From positions 1 through 64,000 of the forward strand of contig JACWDR010000003.1 of the NCBI GenBank assembly GCA_014653975.1: a stretch of 64,000 bases of DNA, written 5' to 3'. Both the position numbers and the translations under genes were made by a program. The notes beneath the pieces were generated by a model. It was not told where the DNA came from. It worked only from the letters and a program-made list of their open reading frames with translations, and made no database searches. This document shows, one piece after another, positions 29,130-41,123 of this stretch; position 1 is the first letter of the stretch; each line of letters opens with the position of its first letter. This DNA comes from Pelagibacterales bacterium SAG-MED20 (lineage in GTDB: Bacteria; Pseudomonadota; Alphaproteobacteria; Pelagibacterales; Pelagibacteraceae).

Positions 29130-30367
29130 TATTTGTTAATAAAATTAACTACATTTTCAAAACAATCTTCATTTTCAAATACTTTGTTTCTTAGTTTTGT
29201 TCTTTCAGCATTATGTTTTGAGTTAAATTCAAGACTATCTAAGAAATAATCATTCAGTAAATTTTTTAAATCACTAAAGTTTTTAGCCTTATAAGCAAAT
29301 TTTTGATTGATTAAATCAATTGCAATTCCTGGCGATTTTGAATAGGAGCTTAAGTCTGGTGTATACAGTATTATTGCTCTATCTAAAAACAGGTAATCCA
29401 TCATCAAACTAGAATAATCAGATATAATGATATTACAGTTTGGTAGTATAGATGCAAGATCCACATCATATCCCATTGTTAAAAAATTTTTATAATTACT
29501 CAGTTTTTTCATAATATCAAATTTAGGATCATAAAAGTTATTACCGTCGTCCATATATGAATTTTGATGTTTTTTAATTATCATTATAGAATTATTTTTT
29601 TCTAAAAAATTATCAAGCTCATCTAATAAATGATCATCATTTACATCTATAAATAATTCTTTAGAATCAAACCTAAAAGTTGGAAAATATCCAATTATTT
29701 TTTTTTTATTTTTTTGTATGTTATTAATAATTGAAATTTCATCATCAGTTCTAAATAAATTTAAGTCATAATTTTGATTGTTATTTAACATAATATTTCT
29801 TTGCAAATTTGAGACTAATGAACCAAAAAACTTATTTTTTGGAAAATAATCTTTCCAAGAAATCCAAGGTATAAAAGATTTATCTGAATTTGCAAAAACA
29901 GCATAACTTTTGAACAATTTAAAATTCACCTCATTAATTTTGCTTAACAGTGTATTTTTTAGTGATACATAATCATGCTTTTTAAAATATTTTCTATCTG
30001 CATATTTTACTGCGGTTCCATGAAATAAATTTAATTTTTTTCTAAACATGCCAGTGTACTTAGATGTATCATTTTCAGAATAGTTAAAAATATGCCAGGA
30101 AGCTCTAAACCCATAATATAAACCAATTAAACTATTTGCATAATAACAGCGATATCCTTTTTTTCTTAAATAATTAAAAATCTTCAAATTTTTTGTGAGC
30201 CAAATACATTTTGTATCTTTTATAAAATGATTATAATAAAAAAATAAATACCTAGAATTATCTGTAAATCGATTACCACCCCTATCACCAAATACTAATA
30301 TTTTTTTACTTTGTGGGATAATCAATGAAAAAATAAAACAAATTATTAAATTTATAATTTTTAGCAT
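29126..30367 (-). CDS. CDP-glycerol:glycerophosphate glycerophosphotransferase family protein
   Basis: WHIFNYSENDTSKYTGMFRKKLNLFHGTAVK, YFPTFR, IISDYSSLMMDYLFLDRAIILY. Confidence 0.8.
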   Translation of the reverse strand: MLKIINLIICFIFSLIIPQSKKILVFGDRGGNRFTDNSRYLFFYYNHFIKDTKCIWLTKNLKIFNYLRKKGYRCYYANSLIGLYYGFRASWHIFNYSENDTSKYTGMFRKKLNLFHGTAVKYADRKYFKKHDYVSLKNTLLSKINEVNFKLFKSYAVFANSDKSFIPWISWKDYFPKNKFFGSLVSNLQRNIMLNNNQNYDLNLFRTDDEISIINNIQKNKKKIIGYFPTFRFDSKELFIDVNDDHLLDELDNFLEKNNSIMIIKKHQNSYMDDGNNFYDPKFDIMKKLSNYKNFLTMGYDVDLASILPNCNIIISDYSSLMMDYLFLDRAIILYTPDLSSYSKSPGIAIDLINQKFAYKAKNFSDLKNLLNDYFLDSLEFNSKHNAERTKLRNKVFENEDCFENVVNFINKY

Positions 30368-30490
30368 TTTAAGTATTTGCAGTTTATTTGAATTTAGATG
30401 TAATGTTTTTTAATTTAAACAATAAAAAAATAATTATACAGCAAGTAAAATAATATTAAAGCAGACAATAAATATTTATAATAATCAAAA

Positions 30491-30517
30491 AAAAAGGGCA
30501 GTAAAAACTGCCCTTTT
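30491..30517 (-). terminator. intrinsic terminator downstream of groEL
   Basis: aaaagggcagt/actgccctttt hairpin; U-run on the minus-strand transcript. Confidence 0.85.
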
Positions 30518-30544
30518 TGAATTTTTGTTTGAGAACAATGGGGA

Positions 30545-32227
<1,683 letters not shown>

Positions 32228-32232
32228 TTAAA

Positions 32233-32523
32233 TTATTTTCCTGAAATACCCATAATGTCAGACTCTTTCATTATGCTGTATTCTTTTCCACTGATTTTGA
32301 TTTCTGTTCCTGACCATTTGCCAAAAAGAACTTTATCTCCAACTTTCACATCCATCGGGATTACTTTTCCATCTTCAGTTTTTGCACCTCCACCAACAGC
32401 AATTACCTTGCCTTCTTGAGGCTTTTCTTGTGCTGTGTCAGGTATAATTATTCCACCAGCAGTTTTTTCATTGCTATCTAAAACTTCTATTAAAACTCTA
32501 TCGTGTAACGGTTTAAATTTCAT
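32233..32523 (-). CDS. groES: co-chaperonin GroES
   Basis: [38 protein letters not shown]; start set to MKFKPLH after an SD. Confidence 0.97.
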   Translation of the reverse strand: MKFKPLHDRVLIEVLDSNEKTAGGIIIPDTAQEKPQEGKVIAVGGGAKTEDGKVIPMDVKVGDKVLFGKWSGTEIKISGKEYSIMKESDIMGISGK

Positions 32524-32548
32524 AAATTCTCCTTTTAATATGCGACTC

Positions 32549-32576
32549 ATATAGCTACTTGCCCTACTATTTCAAG
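32549..32576 (-). promoter_or_regulatory. RpoH-like promoter of groESL
   Basis: CTTG-N17-GCTATAT upstream of groES; consensus CTTG-N17-CYTATNT. Confidence 0.7.
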
Positions 32577-32646
32577 GTTAGGAAAAAAATATATGTAAGC
32601 CAAAAAACCAGAGAAATTGTGTTTTTTATGGGTTATACCTCCCATA

Positions 32647-33465
32647 ATGACTAAGAATTTAGATAATGATGGATTTAGATCAATTGTAGCAAACTATGAC
32701 ATATTTTACATTGATTTATGGGGTGTAATTCATAATGGAATATCTTTACATGAAAAAGCAATTCAAACATTAGAAGAAATTGATAAAGCAAAAAAAGAAT
32801 ATGTTCTTTTGACAAATGCTCCAAGGCCAAACACCACTGTTAATGCATTTTTAAAAAAGATGGGAATGGAAAAAGAAATAAGAGACAAAGTATATTCATC
32901 TGGAGAAGCTGCACTAACTTATTTAAAAAAAAATCACCTGAGTGAAAAGTTTTATCATGTAGGTCCACCTAGAGATTTTGACTTATTCGTAGAGTTTGAA
33001 AACAATAAAGCAAAAAACATCAATGAAAGTTCTTATTTGATATGTACAGGATTATTTGAAGGTCACGAAGAAGACTTAAATTATTACAAAGAATTATTTA
33101 AAGAGTGCCTTGATAAAAAAATGATATGTACAAATCCTGACTTGATAGTTGATAGAGGCAGTAAAAGAGAATTATGCGCAGGATCTGTGGCATTAATTTT
33201 TGAAAAAATGGGGGGCAAAGTTATATATTTTGGAAAACCTTTTCCAGAAGTTTACAATCAGTCAATTGTCAACAAGAATAAAAAAGTTTTATCAATTGGC
33301 GATAATTTAAATACTGATATTAAGGGTGCAAATCTTATGAATTTTGACTCATTAATAATATCAAATGGTGTTCATAAAGATGAAATAGAAAAAGAAGGAA
33401 TAGAAAAAATTTCAAAAAAATATGAAACGGTAGTAAACTATATTCAAAGTGAACTTAAATGGTAA
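32647..33465 (+). CDS. HAD-superfamily hydrolase, NagD-like (class IIA)
   Basis: FYIDLWGVIHNG, LLTNAPRP, YFGKPFPEVY, SIGDNLNTDIKGA. Confidence 0.85.
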   Translation: MTKNLDNDGFRSIVANYDIFYIDLWGVIHNGISLHEKAIQTLEEIDKAKKEYVLLTNAPRPNTTVNAFLKKMGMEKEIRDKVYSSGEAALTYLKKNHLSEKFYHVGPPRDFDLFVEFENNKAKNINESSYLICTGLFEGHEEDLNYYKELFKECLDKKMICTNPDLIVDRGSKRELCAGSVALIFEKMGGKVIYFGKPFPEVYNQSIVNKNKKVLSIGDNLNTDIKGANLMNFDSLIISNGVHKDEIEKEGIEKISKKYETVVNYIQSELKW

Positions 33466-33468
33466 AAA

Positions 33469-34389
33469 ATGAAGTTATATAAAAATTTTAATATTTCTAA
33501 GAGTCATAAAAAATCAATAATCTTGATTGGCAATTTTGATGGCGTCCATCTAGGCCATCAAAAATTATTTAAATTGGCGAACAGTTATAAAAAAAGATTT
33601 AAATTAAATATTGGTGTTATCACCTTTGAACCAATGCCAAAAATGTATTTTAATAAAAAAATTAAAAATTTTAGAATTTCAAGCGTAAATCAAAAAAATA
33701 AGATATTAGATAATCTAGGAGTAGATTTTATAATTACAAAAAAATTTGATAAAAATTTTTCTAAAATTAAATCAAATTTTTTTATTAAAGATATTTTATT
33801 TAAAAAATTAAAAGCACAATATATATTTGTTAGTAATAATTTTCGATTTGGTAATAAAAGAGAAGGAAATGTTGATCAACTAATAAAAAATGAAAAAGTT
33901 TATAATTACAAAATAATAAAACCAAAACCACTAATATTAGATAAAAAGATAATTTCATCCACCTTCATCAGATCCCTGATAGAAAAAGGTGATTTAAAAA
34001 AAACTAATAAATTATTAAATAGAAATTGGTCAATTGAAGGCATAGTTAAAAAAGGCAGACAACAAGGAAAAAAAATTGGTTTTCCAACATGTAATATTGA
34101 CATTCAAGACCATGTAATTGCAACGCCAGGAGTATATGCTGTTAAAGTTTATAAAAAAAAATTAAGTAAACCTCTAAAAGGAATAGCAAATCTTGGCTAT
34201 AGACCCACTTTTAACCAAAAAAAAATTTTATTAGAAGTGCATATTTTTAATTTTTCTGGAAATCTTTATAATAAGCACTTATCAGTTGAATTCATAAAAT
34301 TTATAAGAAAAGAAAAAAAATTTAAAAATGTTGATCAATTAAGAAAACAAATTCAAAATGACCTAAGAGTTGCAAAAAAGATTAAATGA
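33469..34389 (+). CDS. ribF: bifunctional riboflavin kinase/FAD synthetase
   Basis: IGNFDGVHLGHQKL, ISSTFIRSLIEKGD, GKKIGFPTCNID. Confidence 0.93.
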   Translation: MKLYKNFNISKSHKKSIILIGNFDGVHLGHQKLFKLANSYKKRFKLNIGVITFEPMPKMYFNKKIKNFRISSVNQKNKILDNLGVDFIITKKFDKNFSKIKSNFFIKDILFKKLKAQYIFVSNNFRFGNKREGNVDQLIKNEKVYNYKIIKPKPLILDKKIISSTFIRSLIEKGDLKKTNKLLNRNWSIEGIVKKGRQQGKKIGFPTCNIDIQDHVIATPGVYAVKVYKKKLSKPLKGIANLGYRPTFNQKKILLEVHIFNFSGNLYNKHLSVEFIKFIRKEKKFKNVDQLRKQIQNDLRVAKKIK

Positions 34390-37103
34390 GCAAAGAAAAT
34401 ATTAACTTACCGAAAACAGCTTTTTCAATGAAGGCTAATTTACAAAATAAAGAACCAGAAATTTTAGATTATTGGAAAAAAATTGATCTTTATAAAGAGT
34501 TAAGAAAATTAAACAAAGGTAAAGAAAAGTTTGTTCTCCATGATGGGCCCCCTTATGCAAATGGAAATATTCATATGGGTACTGCACTTAATAAAATTCT
34601 CAAAGATATCATTGTTAAATTTCATCAGATGGATGGCAAAGACTCTGTTTATGTTCCGGGATGGGATTGTCATGGTTTACCAATTGAGTGGAAAATCGAA
34701 GAACAGTATAAAAAAAATAAAAAGAATAAAAATGAAGTGCCAGTAACTGAATTTAGAAAAGAGTGCAGATCTTTTGCAGAAAAATGGATTGAAGTTCATA
34801 AAGAACAATTCAAGAGATTGGGTGTGGTAGGTGATTGGGAGAACTACTATTCCACTATGAGTTTTGATGCTGAAGCTCAGATAGTTAGAGAGCTAGGTAA
34901 ATTTTTAAAAGAAGGAAGTCTTTACAGAGGATTCAAACCTGTTTTGTGGTCAACTGTTGAAAAAACTGCTTTAGCGGATGCCGAGGTTGAGTACCAAGAC
35001 CATAAGTCAGACACGATCTATACTGCATTTTCAGTTCAAAAATCAAATTTAAAAGATCTGGAAGGCACAGAAATTATAATTTGGACTACAACACCCTGGA
35101 CAATACCGGCAAACAAAGCTTTAGCTTATAATGAAGCTTTAGATTATTTAATTATTGAAATTGATCATGGAAATGATTTTAAAAATAAAAAAATAGTAAT
35201 TGCAGAGGCATTATTAGAATCAGTCATCAAAGATTGTGATATTAAACGTTACAAAGAAATAAAAAGATTTAAAGGAAAAGAATTTAAAGATACGATATGC
35301 AAACATCCATTTCTAGATATTGGTTATGAATATGATATTCCAATGTTGGAGGCAAGATTTGTTACTACAGAACAAGGAACTGGAATTGTACACTGCGCAC
35401 CAAGCCATGGTCCTGATGATTTTAATTTATGTTTAAACCATGGAATAAAAGCAATTGAAACAGTTGATAGTGACGGTAAGTATACAAAAAATCTTCCTCA
35501 ATTTGAAGGAATTCATATTTTTAAAGCAAATCCAATTGTTATAGATAAATTAAAAGAACATAAAAAATTATTATTTAATGGAGAGTTGATTCACTCTTAC
35601 CCACACTCATGGAGATCAAAGGCTCCTCTTGTTCATAGAGCTACACCACAATGGTTTATTTCAATGGAAAGCCATGGACTTAGAAAAAAAGCATTAAAAG
35701 CTCTTGATGACACAATATTTTACCCCAATAAAGGAAGAGAAAGAATAAAAGCAATGATTGAAACAAGGCCTGATTGGTGTGTTTCAAGACAAAGAGTTTG
35801 GGGTGTTCCTCTACCTATATTTGTGCATAAGAAAACTAAAGAAATTTTAGTAGATGATGAAGTTAATGAGAATATTGCACTAATTTATGAAAAAGAAGGA
35901 TCAGATTGTTGGTTTTCTGATGACACACAAAGATTTTTAGGAAAAAAATATAATGCAGAAGATTATGATAAAGTAAGTGATATTGTAGAGGTTTGGTTTG
36001 ACAGCGGTTGTACACATTCATTTGTTTTAGAAAAAAGAAAAGACCTTCATTGGCCAGCCTCAATGTATTTAGAAGGGTCAGATCAACATAGGGGATGGTT
36101 CCACTCTTCATTACTAGAGTCTTGTGGAACTAGAGGTCGGGCACCATATGAGTCGATTCTTTCTCATGGCTTTGTAGTGGATGGCAAAGGACTTAAAATG
36201 TCTAAGTCGTTAGGAAACGTAATTGCCCCAGAAGATATACTAAAAAAGTATGGGGCTGATATTTTGAGAATATGGGTAGCGTCATCAAATTATGAAGAAG
36301 ATTTAAGGATTGATTATTCAATCCTGGAACAGCATGCTGACTCATATAGAAAAATTAGAAATACTTTTAGATATTTATTAGGTAATTTAAATGATGAATT
36401 TAAGATAGTTGATATAAAAAAACTAGACATAAATCAATTGCCAGAATTAGAGCAATATATGATTCATAAAATTTACAACTTAAATCAAAATTTTAAAAAT
36501 TACTTTAAAGCATACGATTTTCACAATCTTTATAAGGAGCTTTTAAATTTCTGCACAGTAGATTTATCAGCATTTTATTTTGATATAAGAAAAGACGCTT
36601 TGTATTGTGATTCAAAGCAATCAAAGAAAAGAAAAAGTTGTATTATTGTATTAAATATTATTCTAGAATCGTTACTCAAATGGTTTGCCCCCATACTTTC
36701 ATTTACTACTGAAGAAATATTTACATTGGTCAATAAAGAAAAAAAAAGTATTCACTTGGAAAAATTTATTGAATTACCAAGTTCAATTGAGAATAAAGAA
36801 TTAAACGAAAAATGGATTGAATTAAAAAAAATCAGAGATATTTGTAATATTAGTATTGAAGCTAAAAGAGCAAGTAAAGAAATTGGTTCAAGTCTAGAGG
36901 CAAATTTAATAATTAATTTAAATAAAAAATTATTTAAGATTGTAGAAAATACAGATTTTACAGAATTATGCATTACGTCAGATGCAAAAATTGTAATAAC
37001 AGAGTCAAGTGAAATAAGTGCTATAGCAACAAAAGCTAAAGGGGAGAAGTGCCCAATATGTTGGAAAATTAATAAAGACGGGTGTGAAAGACATCCTATT
37101 TAA
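34386..37103 (+). CDS. ileS: isoleucyl-tRNA synthetase
   Basis: HDGPPYANGNIHMGTALNKILKD, KMSKSLGN. Confidence 0.97.
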   Translation: MSKENINLPKTAFSMKANLQNKEPEILDYWKKIDLYKELRKLNKGKEKFVLHDGPPYANGNIHMGTALNKILKDIIVKFHQMDGKDSVYVPGWDCHGLPIEWKIEEQYKKNKKNKNEVPVTEFRKECRSFAEKWIEVHKEQFKRLGVVGDWENYYSTMSFDAEAQIVRELGKFLKEGSLYRGFKPVLWSTVEKTALADAEVEYQDHKSDTIYTAFSVQKSNLKDLEGTEIIIWTTTPWTIPANKALAYNEALDYLIIEIDHGNDFKNKKIVIAEALLESVIKDCDIKRYKEIKRFKGKEFKDTICKHPFLDIGYEYDIPMLEARFVTTEQGTGIVHCAPSHGPDDFNLCLNHGIKAIETVDSDGKYTKNLPQFEGIHIFKANPIVIDKLKEHKKLLFNGELIHSYPHSWRSKAPLVHRATPQWFISMESHGLRKKALKALDDTIFYPNKGRERIKAMIETRPDWCVSRQRVWGVPLPIFVHKKTKEILVDDEVNENIALIYEKEGSDCWFSDDTQRFLGKKYNAEDYDKVSDIVEVWFDSGCTHSFVLEKRKDLHWPASMYLEGSDQHRGWFHSSLLESCGTRGRAPYESILSHGFVVDGKGLKMSKSLGNVIAPEDILKKYGADILRIWVASSNYEEDLRIDYSILEQHADSYRKIRNTFRYLLGNLNDEFKIVDIKKLDINQLPELEQYMIHKIYNLNQNFKNYFKAYDFHNLYKELLNFCTVDLSAFYFDIRKDALYCDSKQSKKRKSCIIVLNIILESLLKWFAPILSFTTEEIFTLVNKEKKSIHLEKFIELPSSIENKELNEKWIELKKIRDICNISIEAKRASKEIGSSLEANLIINLNKKLFKIVENTDFTELCITSDAKIVITESSEISAIATKAKGEKCPICWKINKDGCERHPI

Positions 37104-37114
37104 ATAAAGATTAA

Positions 37115-37615
37115 ATGTTTAAAATAAACTTTAAAAAAAGCCTATTAAATTTTACAATTATCGCATTTATTTTTTTATTAGATAGAGTTTCTAAAATTTA
37201 TATTCTTAAAGAAGCTGAACTAGAAAATATAGTTGATATTTACATAAATCCTTATTTAAACTTTTATTTAATTTGGAATAAAGGAATTGCATTTGGGATG
37301 TTTTCTTTTAGTGAAAGTTTAATTTATAACATAATTACATTAGCAATTGCGAGTATCATTATCATAGTCTTAATAATGTTATTAAATACAAAGGGTTTTA
37401 GAAGTTATTGTTTTATATTTGTGGCTGGCGGAGCTTTAGGGAATCTTTTTGATAGAATTTATTATTCTGCAGTACCAGACTTTATTGATTTCCACATAAA
37501 TGATTTTCACTGGTTTATTTTTAATGTTGCAGATATATTCATAACATTAGGTATAATATGCCTTATTTTTGATGAAATATTTGTTAATAATAAAAAAAAT
37601 GAAAAGATCATTTAA
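37115..37615 (+). CDS. lspA: lipoprotein signal peptidase
   Basis: WNKGIAFGMFSF, GGALGNLFDRI, FNVADIFITLG. Confidence 0.93.
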   Translation: MFKINFKKSLLNFTIIAFIFLLDRVSKIYILKEAELENIVDIYINPYLNFYLIWNKGIAFGMFSFSESLIYNIITLAIASIIIIVLIMLLNTKGFRSYCFIFVAGGALGNLFDRIYYSAVPDFIDFHINDFHWFIFNVADIFITLGIICLIFDEIFVNNKKNEKII

Positions 37616-37925
37616 AAATATATTTTATTTAGTTTTAGTTTTAGTTTTTCTTAGTGCTTGCCAAAGTGTAAAAGATGGTTTGACTGGTAAAAAACAAAAC
37701 AATTCAGATGAGTTTTTAGTAGAAAAAAAAAATCCTTTAGTCCTTCCCCCAGAGTATGATCGACTACCAGAACCAAAAAAATCCTCAAATGCAAGCTTAA
37801 ATCAAGAAGATATTAATTTAGAAGGTATTTTAAAAAAGGACTCTTCAACATTAAAAGCTAGTACGAGTAAAACCCTACAAGGCTCTGTGGAAGAAAGTAT
37901 ATTAGAAAAAATTAAAAGCAATTGA
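37599..37925 (+). CDS. DUF3035-like lipoprotein (BamF-like)
   Basis: Lipobox LVFLSAC; NPLVLPPEYDRLPEP. Confidence 0.75.
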   Translation: MKRSFKNIFYLVLVLVFLSACQSVKDGLTGKKQNNSDEFLVEKKNPLVLPPEYDRLPEPKKSSNASLNQEDINLEGILKKDSSTLKASTSKTLQGSVEESILEKIKSN

Positions 37926-39082
37926 TGCTAACCAAAAATATCAATTTTAAGAATTTTAGAATTAAAAAATTTAATAAAAAAATTAAAAGAGATTTAAATG
38001 TTTTGTTACATCAAAATAATGAGGTGCTAAAGTCTTTGGGCACAGAATATAAAAATAACTACAATAAAAAAATTATATCAAAGTTTAAAAAACATACCCC
38101 CATAAGAATTATTGGAATGGGAGGCTCAATATTAGGAGCAGAGGCTATTTATTATTTTTTAAAGAATAAAATTAAAAAAAATTTTTACTTCAACAACAAT
38201 CTTCAACCAAAAGTAAATTATTTTAATATAAAAAAAGAAAGTCTTAATTTAATTGTTTCAAAATCAGGAAATACCCTTGAAACAATATCTAATTGTAACG
38301 TAATTATTAAGAATAAGGATAAAAATATCTTTATTACCGAAAACAGAAAAAGCTATCTACATTTACTCTCTGAAAAACTAAAAGCAGAAGTTGTTCATCA
38401 CAATAATTTTATAGGGGGAAGATATTCAGTTTTATCAGAAGTTGGGATGCTACCAGCAGAACTTATGGGGCTCAAAGTTTCTAAATTTAGACAGCTAAAT
38501 AATTTAATAAAAAATAAAACATTTATCAATTCACTCATAATAAGCGTAAATAATACTCTTTTTTTTTTAAAGCAAAAAAAATTTAATTCCATAATTCTTA
38601 ATTACGATGAGAGTTCAGAAAGTTTATTTAAATGGTATCAACAACTAATTGCAGAAAGTCTAGGAAAAAAAGGCAAAGGTATTTTACCAATTATTTCCAC
38701 TATGCCAAAAGACAATCACAGTGTTATGCAACTTTATTTGGATGGACCAAAAAATAACTTTTTTACATTTTTTAATGTTAAAGCAAAGAAATCAAATCAG
38801 ATTAACAACAGCTCAATTCTTTCTTCATTTAGCTATTTGAAAAATAAAGATTTAGGGAAAATTCTTTTATCTCAGAAATTAGCCACAGAAAAAGTATTTT
38901 TAAAAAGAAATATACCCTTTAGGAGCTTTGAAGTAGTTAATAGAGATGAAAAAACTTTAGGTGAATTATTTTGCTTTTTTATTTTAGAAACTATTTTGCT
39001 CGGAAGATCCTTGAATGTTAATCCTTATGATCAACCATCAGTAGAACTAATTAAAAAAGAAACAAAAAAAATACTTCTTTAA
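37925..39082 (+). CDS. pgi: glucose-6-phosphate isomerase, compact form
   Basis: RIIGMGGSILGAEA, ISKSGNTLET-like VSKSGNTLETIS, GGRYSVLSEVG; start set to ATG 37925 (TGATG overlap). Confidence 0.85.
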   Translation: MLTKNINFKNFRIKKFNKKIKRDLNVLLHQNNEVLKSLGTEYKNNYNKKIISKFKKHTPIRIIGMGGSILGAEAIYYFLKNKIKKNFYFNNNLQPKVNYFNIKKESLNLIVSKSGNTLETISNCNVIIKNKDKNIFITENRKSYLHLLSEKLKAEVVHHNNFIGGRYSVLSEVGMLPAELMGLKVSKFRQLNNLIKNKTFINSLIISVNNTLFFLKQKKFNSIILNYDESSESLFKWYQQLIAESLGKKGKGILPIISTMPKDNHSVMQLYLDGPKNNFFTFFNVKAKKSNQINNSSILSSFSYLKNKDLGKILLSQKLATEKVFLKRNIPFRSFEVVNRDEKTLGELFCFFILETILLGRSLNVNPYDQPSVELIKKETKKILL

Positions 39083-39642
39083 AAAAAATTTCCAAAAATT
39101 ATCTTTGAGATACCATATTTTTTTTCCTCAAGAATATTAAATTTTTTTGGAAATTTATCCTTTTTCTTTTTATGTCTATGTATTACTATTATTCCATCTT
39201 TAGTAAGTATCTCAGACTCAATAATACATTTTACCAAAGAAAATAAGTTATTTTCTTTGTATGGTGGGTCCATAAAAATAATATCAAATGATTTTTTTTT
39301 TAAAATTTGAAATCTTAAATTAAAAACATTCTCTTCTATTATTGAGGTAATATCCTGAAAATCCATATTTGATATATTTTTTTTTAAAATTGGTAAGACC
39401 TCCTTATAATTTTCTATAAATGTTATAAATGATGATCCTCTTGATAGGCATTCTAGGCCAAATGACCCAACACCAGAAAATAAATCTAGCACTCTTGAAT
39501 TTTCTATCTTTACACTAAATTTATTGGAGTGCATTATAATATTAAATATTGACTCTTTAGTTAAGTCTTTGAGAGGTCTCGTATTAAGATCTGTAGGTTC
39601 AAGAATTTTTTTACCTTTTGAATTACCAGATATTATTCTCAT
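39079..39642 (-). CDS. rsmD: 16S rRNA (guanine966-N2)-methyltransferase
   Basis: MRIISGNSKGKKILEPTDLNTRPLKDLTKESIFNI, DLFSGVGSFGLECLSRG, FMDPPY. Confidence 0.93.
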   Translation of the reverse strand: MRIISGNSKGKKILEPTDLNTRPLKDLTKESIFNIIMHSNKFSVKIENSRVLDLFSGVGSFGLECLSRGSSFITFIENYKEVLPILKKNISNMDFQDITSIIEENVFNLRFQILKKKSFDIIFMDPPYKENNLFSLVKCIIESEILTKDGIIVIHRHKKKKDKFPKKFNILEEKKYGISKIIFGNFF

Positions 39643-40904
39643 TTCTCTATCACTTTATAACCAATATCTTTCCTATAAAAACCGTTGTCCCAATTTAGAG
39701 AATTAATCATATTTACTACTTTTGTTCTTGCTTCTAGAAAGTTTTGGGACAAACAAACAAAATTTAAAACTCTTCCACCAGTAGCGTAAACTTGTTCTTT
39801 GATAATGGTTGTTCCTGCATGATAGCAATACTCATTTTTATCAAATTTTATTTTATTTAAATTTCTTATTAATACATTTTTTGTAAATTCATCTGGATAA
39901 CCTTTAGAACATAAAACAATGCATAAACTTTTTTCATTGTGCCATTTTATTTCAACTTCATTTAGTTTTTCATTACAGCAAGATAAAAATAATTCTAATA
40001 AGTTTGATTTTAGTTTTGGTAAAATAGTTTGGCATTCTGGATCACCCATTCTAACATTATATTCAATCAAGTAAGGTTCATTATCGACAATCATTAATCC
40101 CGCATATAAAAAACCTTGATAATTTATACCCATCCTTTTAAGCCCTCTAATGGTTGGTTCAATTATTTTTGAAATAATTTTACTGTCTAAATTATCATTG
40201 ATTAATCTTGAAGGTGAATAGGCACCCATACCGCCAGTATTTTTTCCTTTATCACCTTCTAATACTCTTTTATGATCTTGAGCAGTATCAAATCTTTTTA
40301 TTGTTTTACCATCACTAATAATAAAATAACTCATTTCTTCACCTTTAAGAAACTCTTCAATAAGTAAATTTTTAGCTTTACCAAACTTTCCTCCAAAGAT
40401 TTCTTTTATGGCTAATTCAGCTTCTTTACTTTTTTCACAAATATACACTCCTTTTCCTGATGCTAATCCATCTGCTTTTATAACAAGAGGATATTTAGTT
40501 TTTTTTATAAAATTAGTTGCGTCGTTAACATTTTGAAAAATGCCAAATTGTGCTGTGGGAATATTATATTTTTCACAAAGGTTTTTTGTAAAAATTTTAG
40601 AACCTTCAAGCTGTGAAGCAAGTTTATTTGGGCCAAAAACTTTTATATTATTATCTTGTAAAAAGTCTACTATTCCATCTACTAAAGGTTTTTCAGGACC
40701 AACTATAATTAAATCAATGTTATTCGAAATAATGAAATCTTTAAGTTCATTAAAATTATCTAAGTTTAATTTAATATTTTCTGCAATTTTTGCAGTTCCT
40801 GCATTTCCTGGAAAACAATAAATATGATTAACTTTTTGATCGTTGCTAAGTGTGTGACAAATGGCATGTTCCCGACCACCACTTCCTATTATTCCAACTT
40901 TCAT
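39639..40904 (-). CDS. purD: phosphoribosylamine-glycine ligase
   Basis: MKVGIIGSGGREHAICHTL, IKADGLASGKGV, EYNVRMGDPECQ. Confidence 0.97.
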   Translation of the reverse strand: MKVGIIGSGGREHAICHTLSNDQKVNHIYCFPGNAGTAKIAENIKLNLDNFNELKDFIISNNIDLIIVGPEKPLVDGIVDFLQDNNIKVFGPNKLASQLEGSKIFTKNLCEKYNIPTAQFGIFQNVNDATNFIKKTKYPLVIKADGLASGKGVYICEKSKEAELAIKEIFGGKFGKAKNLLIEEFLKGEEMSYFIISDGKTIKRFDTAQDHKRVLEGDKGKNTGGMGAYSPSRLINDNLDSKIISKIIEPTIRGLKRMGINYQGFLYAGLMIVDNEPYLIEYNVRMGDPECQTILPKLKSNLLELFLSCCNEKLNEVEIKWHNEKSLCIVLCSKGYPDEFTKNVLIRNLNKIKFDKNEYCYHAGTTIIKEQVYATGGRVLNFVCLSQNFLEARTKVVNMINSLNWDNGFYRKDIGYKVIEK

Positions 40905-40925
40905 GTATTAATATATAAACTAAAA

Positions 40926-41114
40926 ATGATTAAAAAATTAGCTAAAATAAAATATTTACCAAACAATTTTAAAATTATTGAAGATGGTGATCATGTAATT
41001 TGTGCAGTATCTGGCAAAAAAATTAAATTAGAAGATCTTAATTATTGGAGTGTTGAGTCACAAGAACCATATTATTCATATAAAGAGGCGGCTATAAAAA
41101 GAGAAAGTAATTAA
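40926..41114 (+). CDS. DUF2093-like small protein
   Basis: MIKKLAKIKYLPNNFKIIEDGDHVICAVSGKKIKLEDLNYWSVESQEPYYSYKEA; start moved to 40926. Confidence 0.8.
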   Translation: MIKKLAKIKYLPNNFKIIEDGDHVICAVSGKKIKLEDLNYWSVESQEPYYSYKEAAIKRESN

Positions 41115-41123
41115 AAACTAAAT

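Noticed and set aside
37925-39082. pgi as a truncated pseudogene because it is only about 385 aa
   Set aside because: Intact ORF with conserved motifs and tight overlaps on both sides; compact isomerases are known
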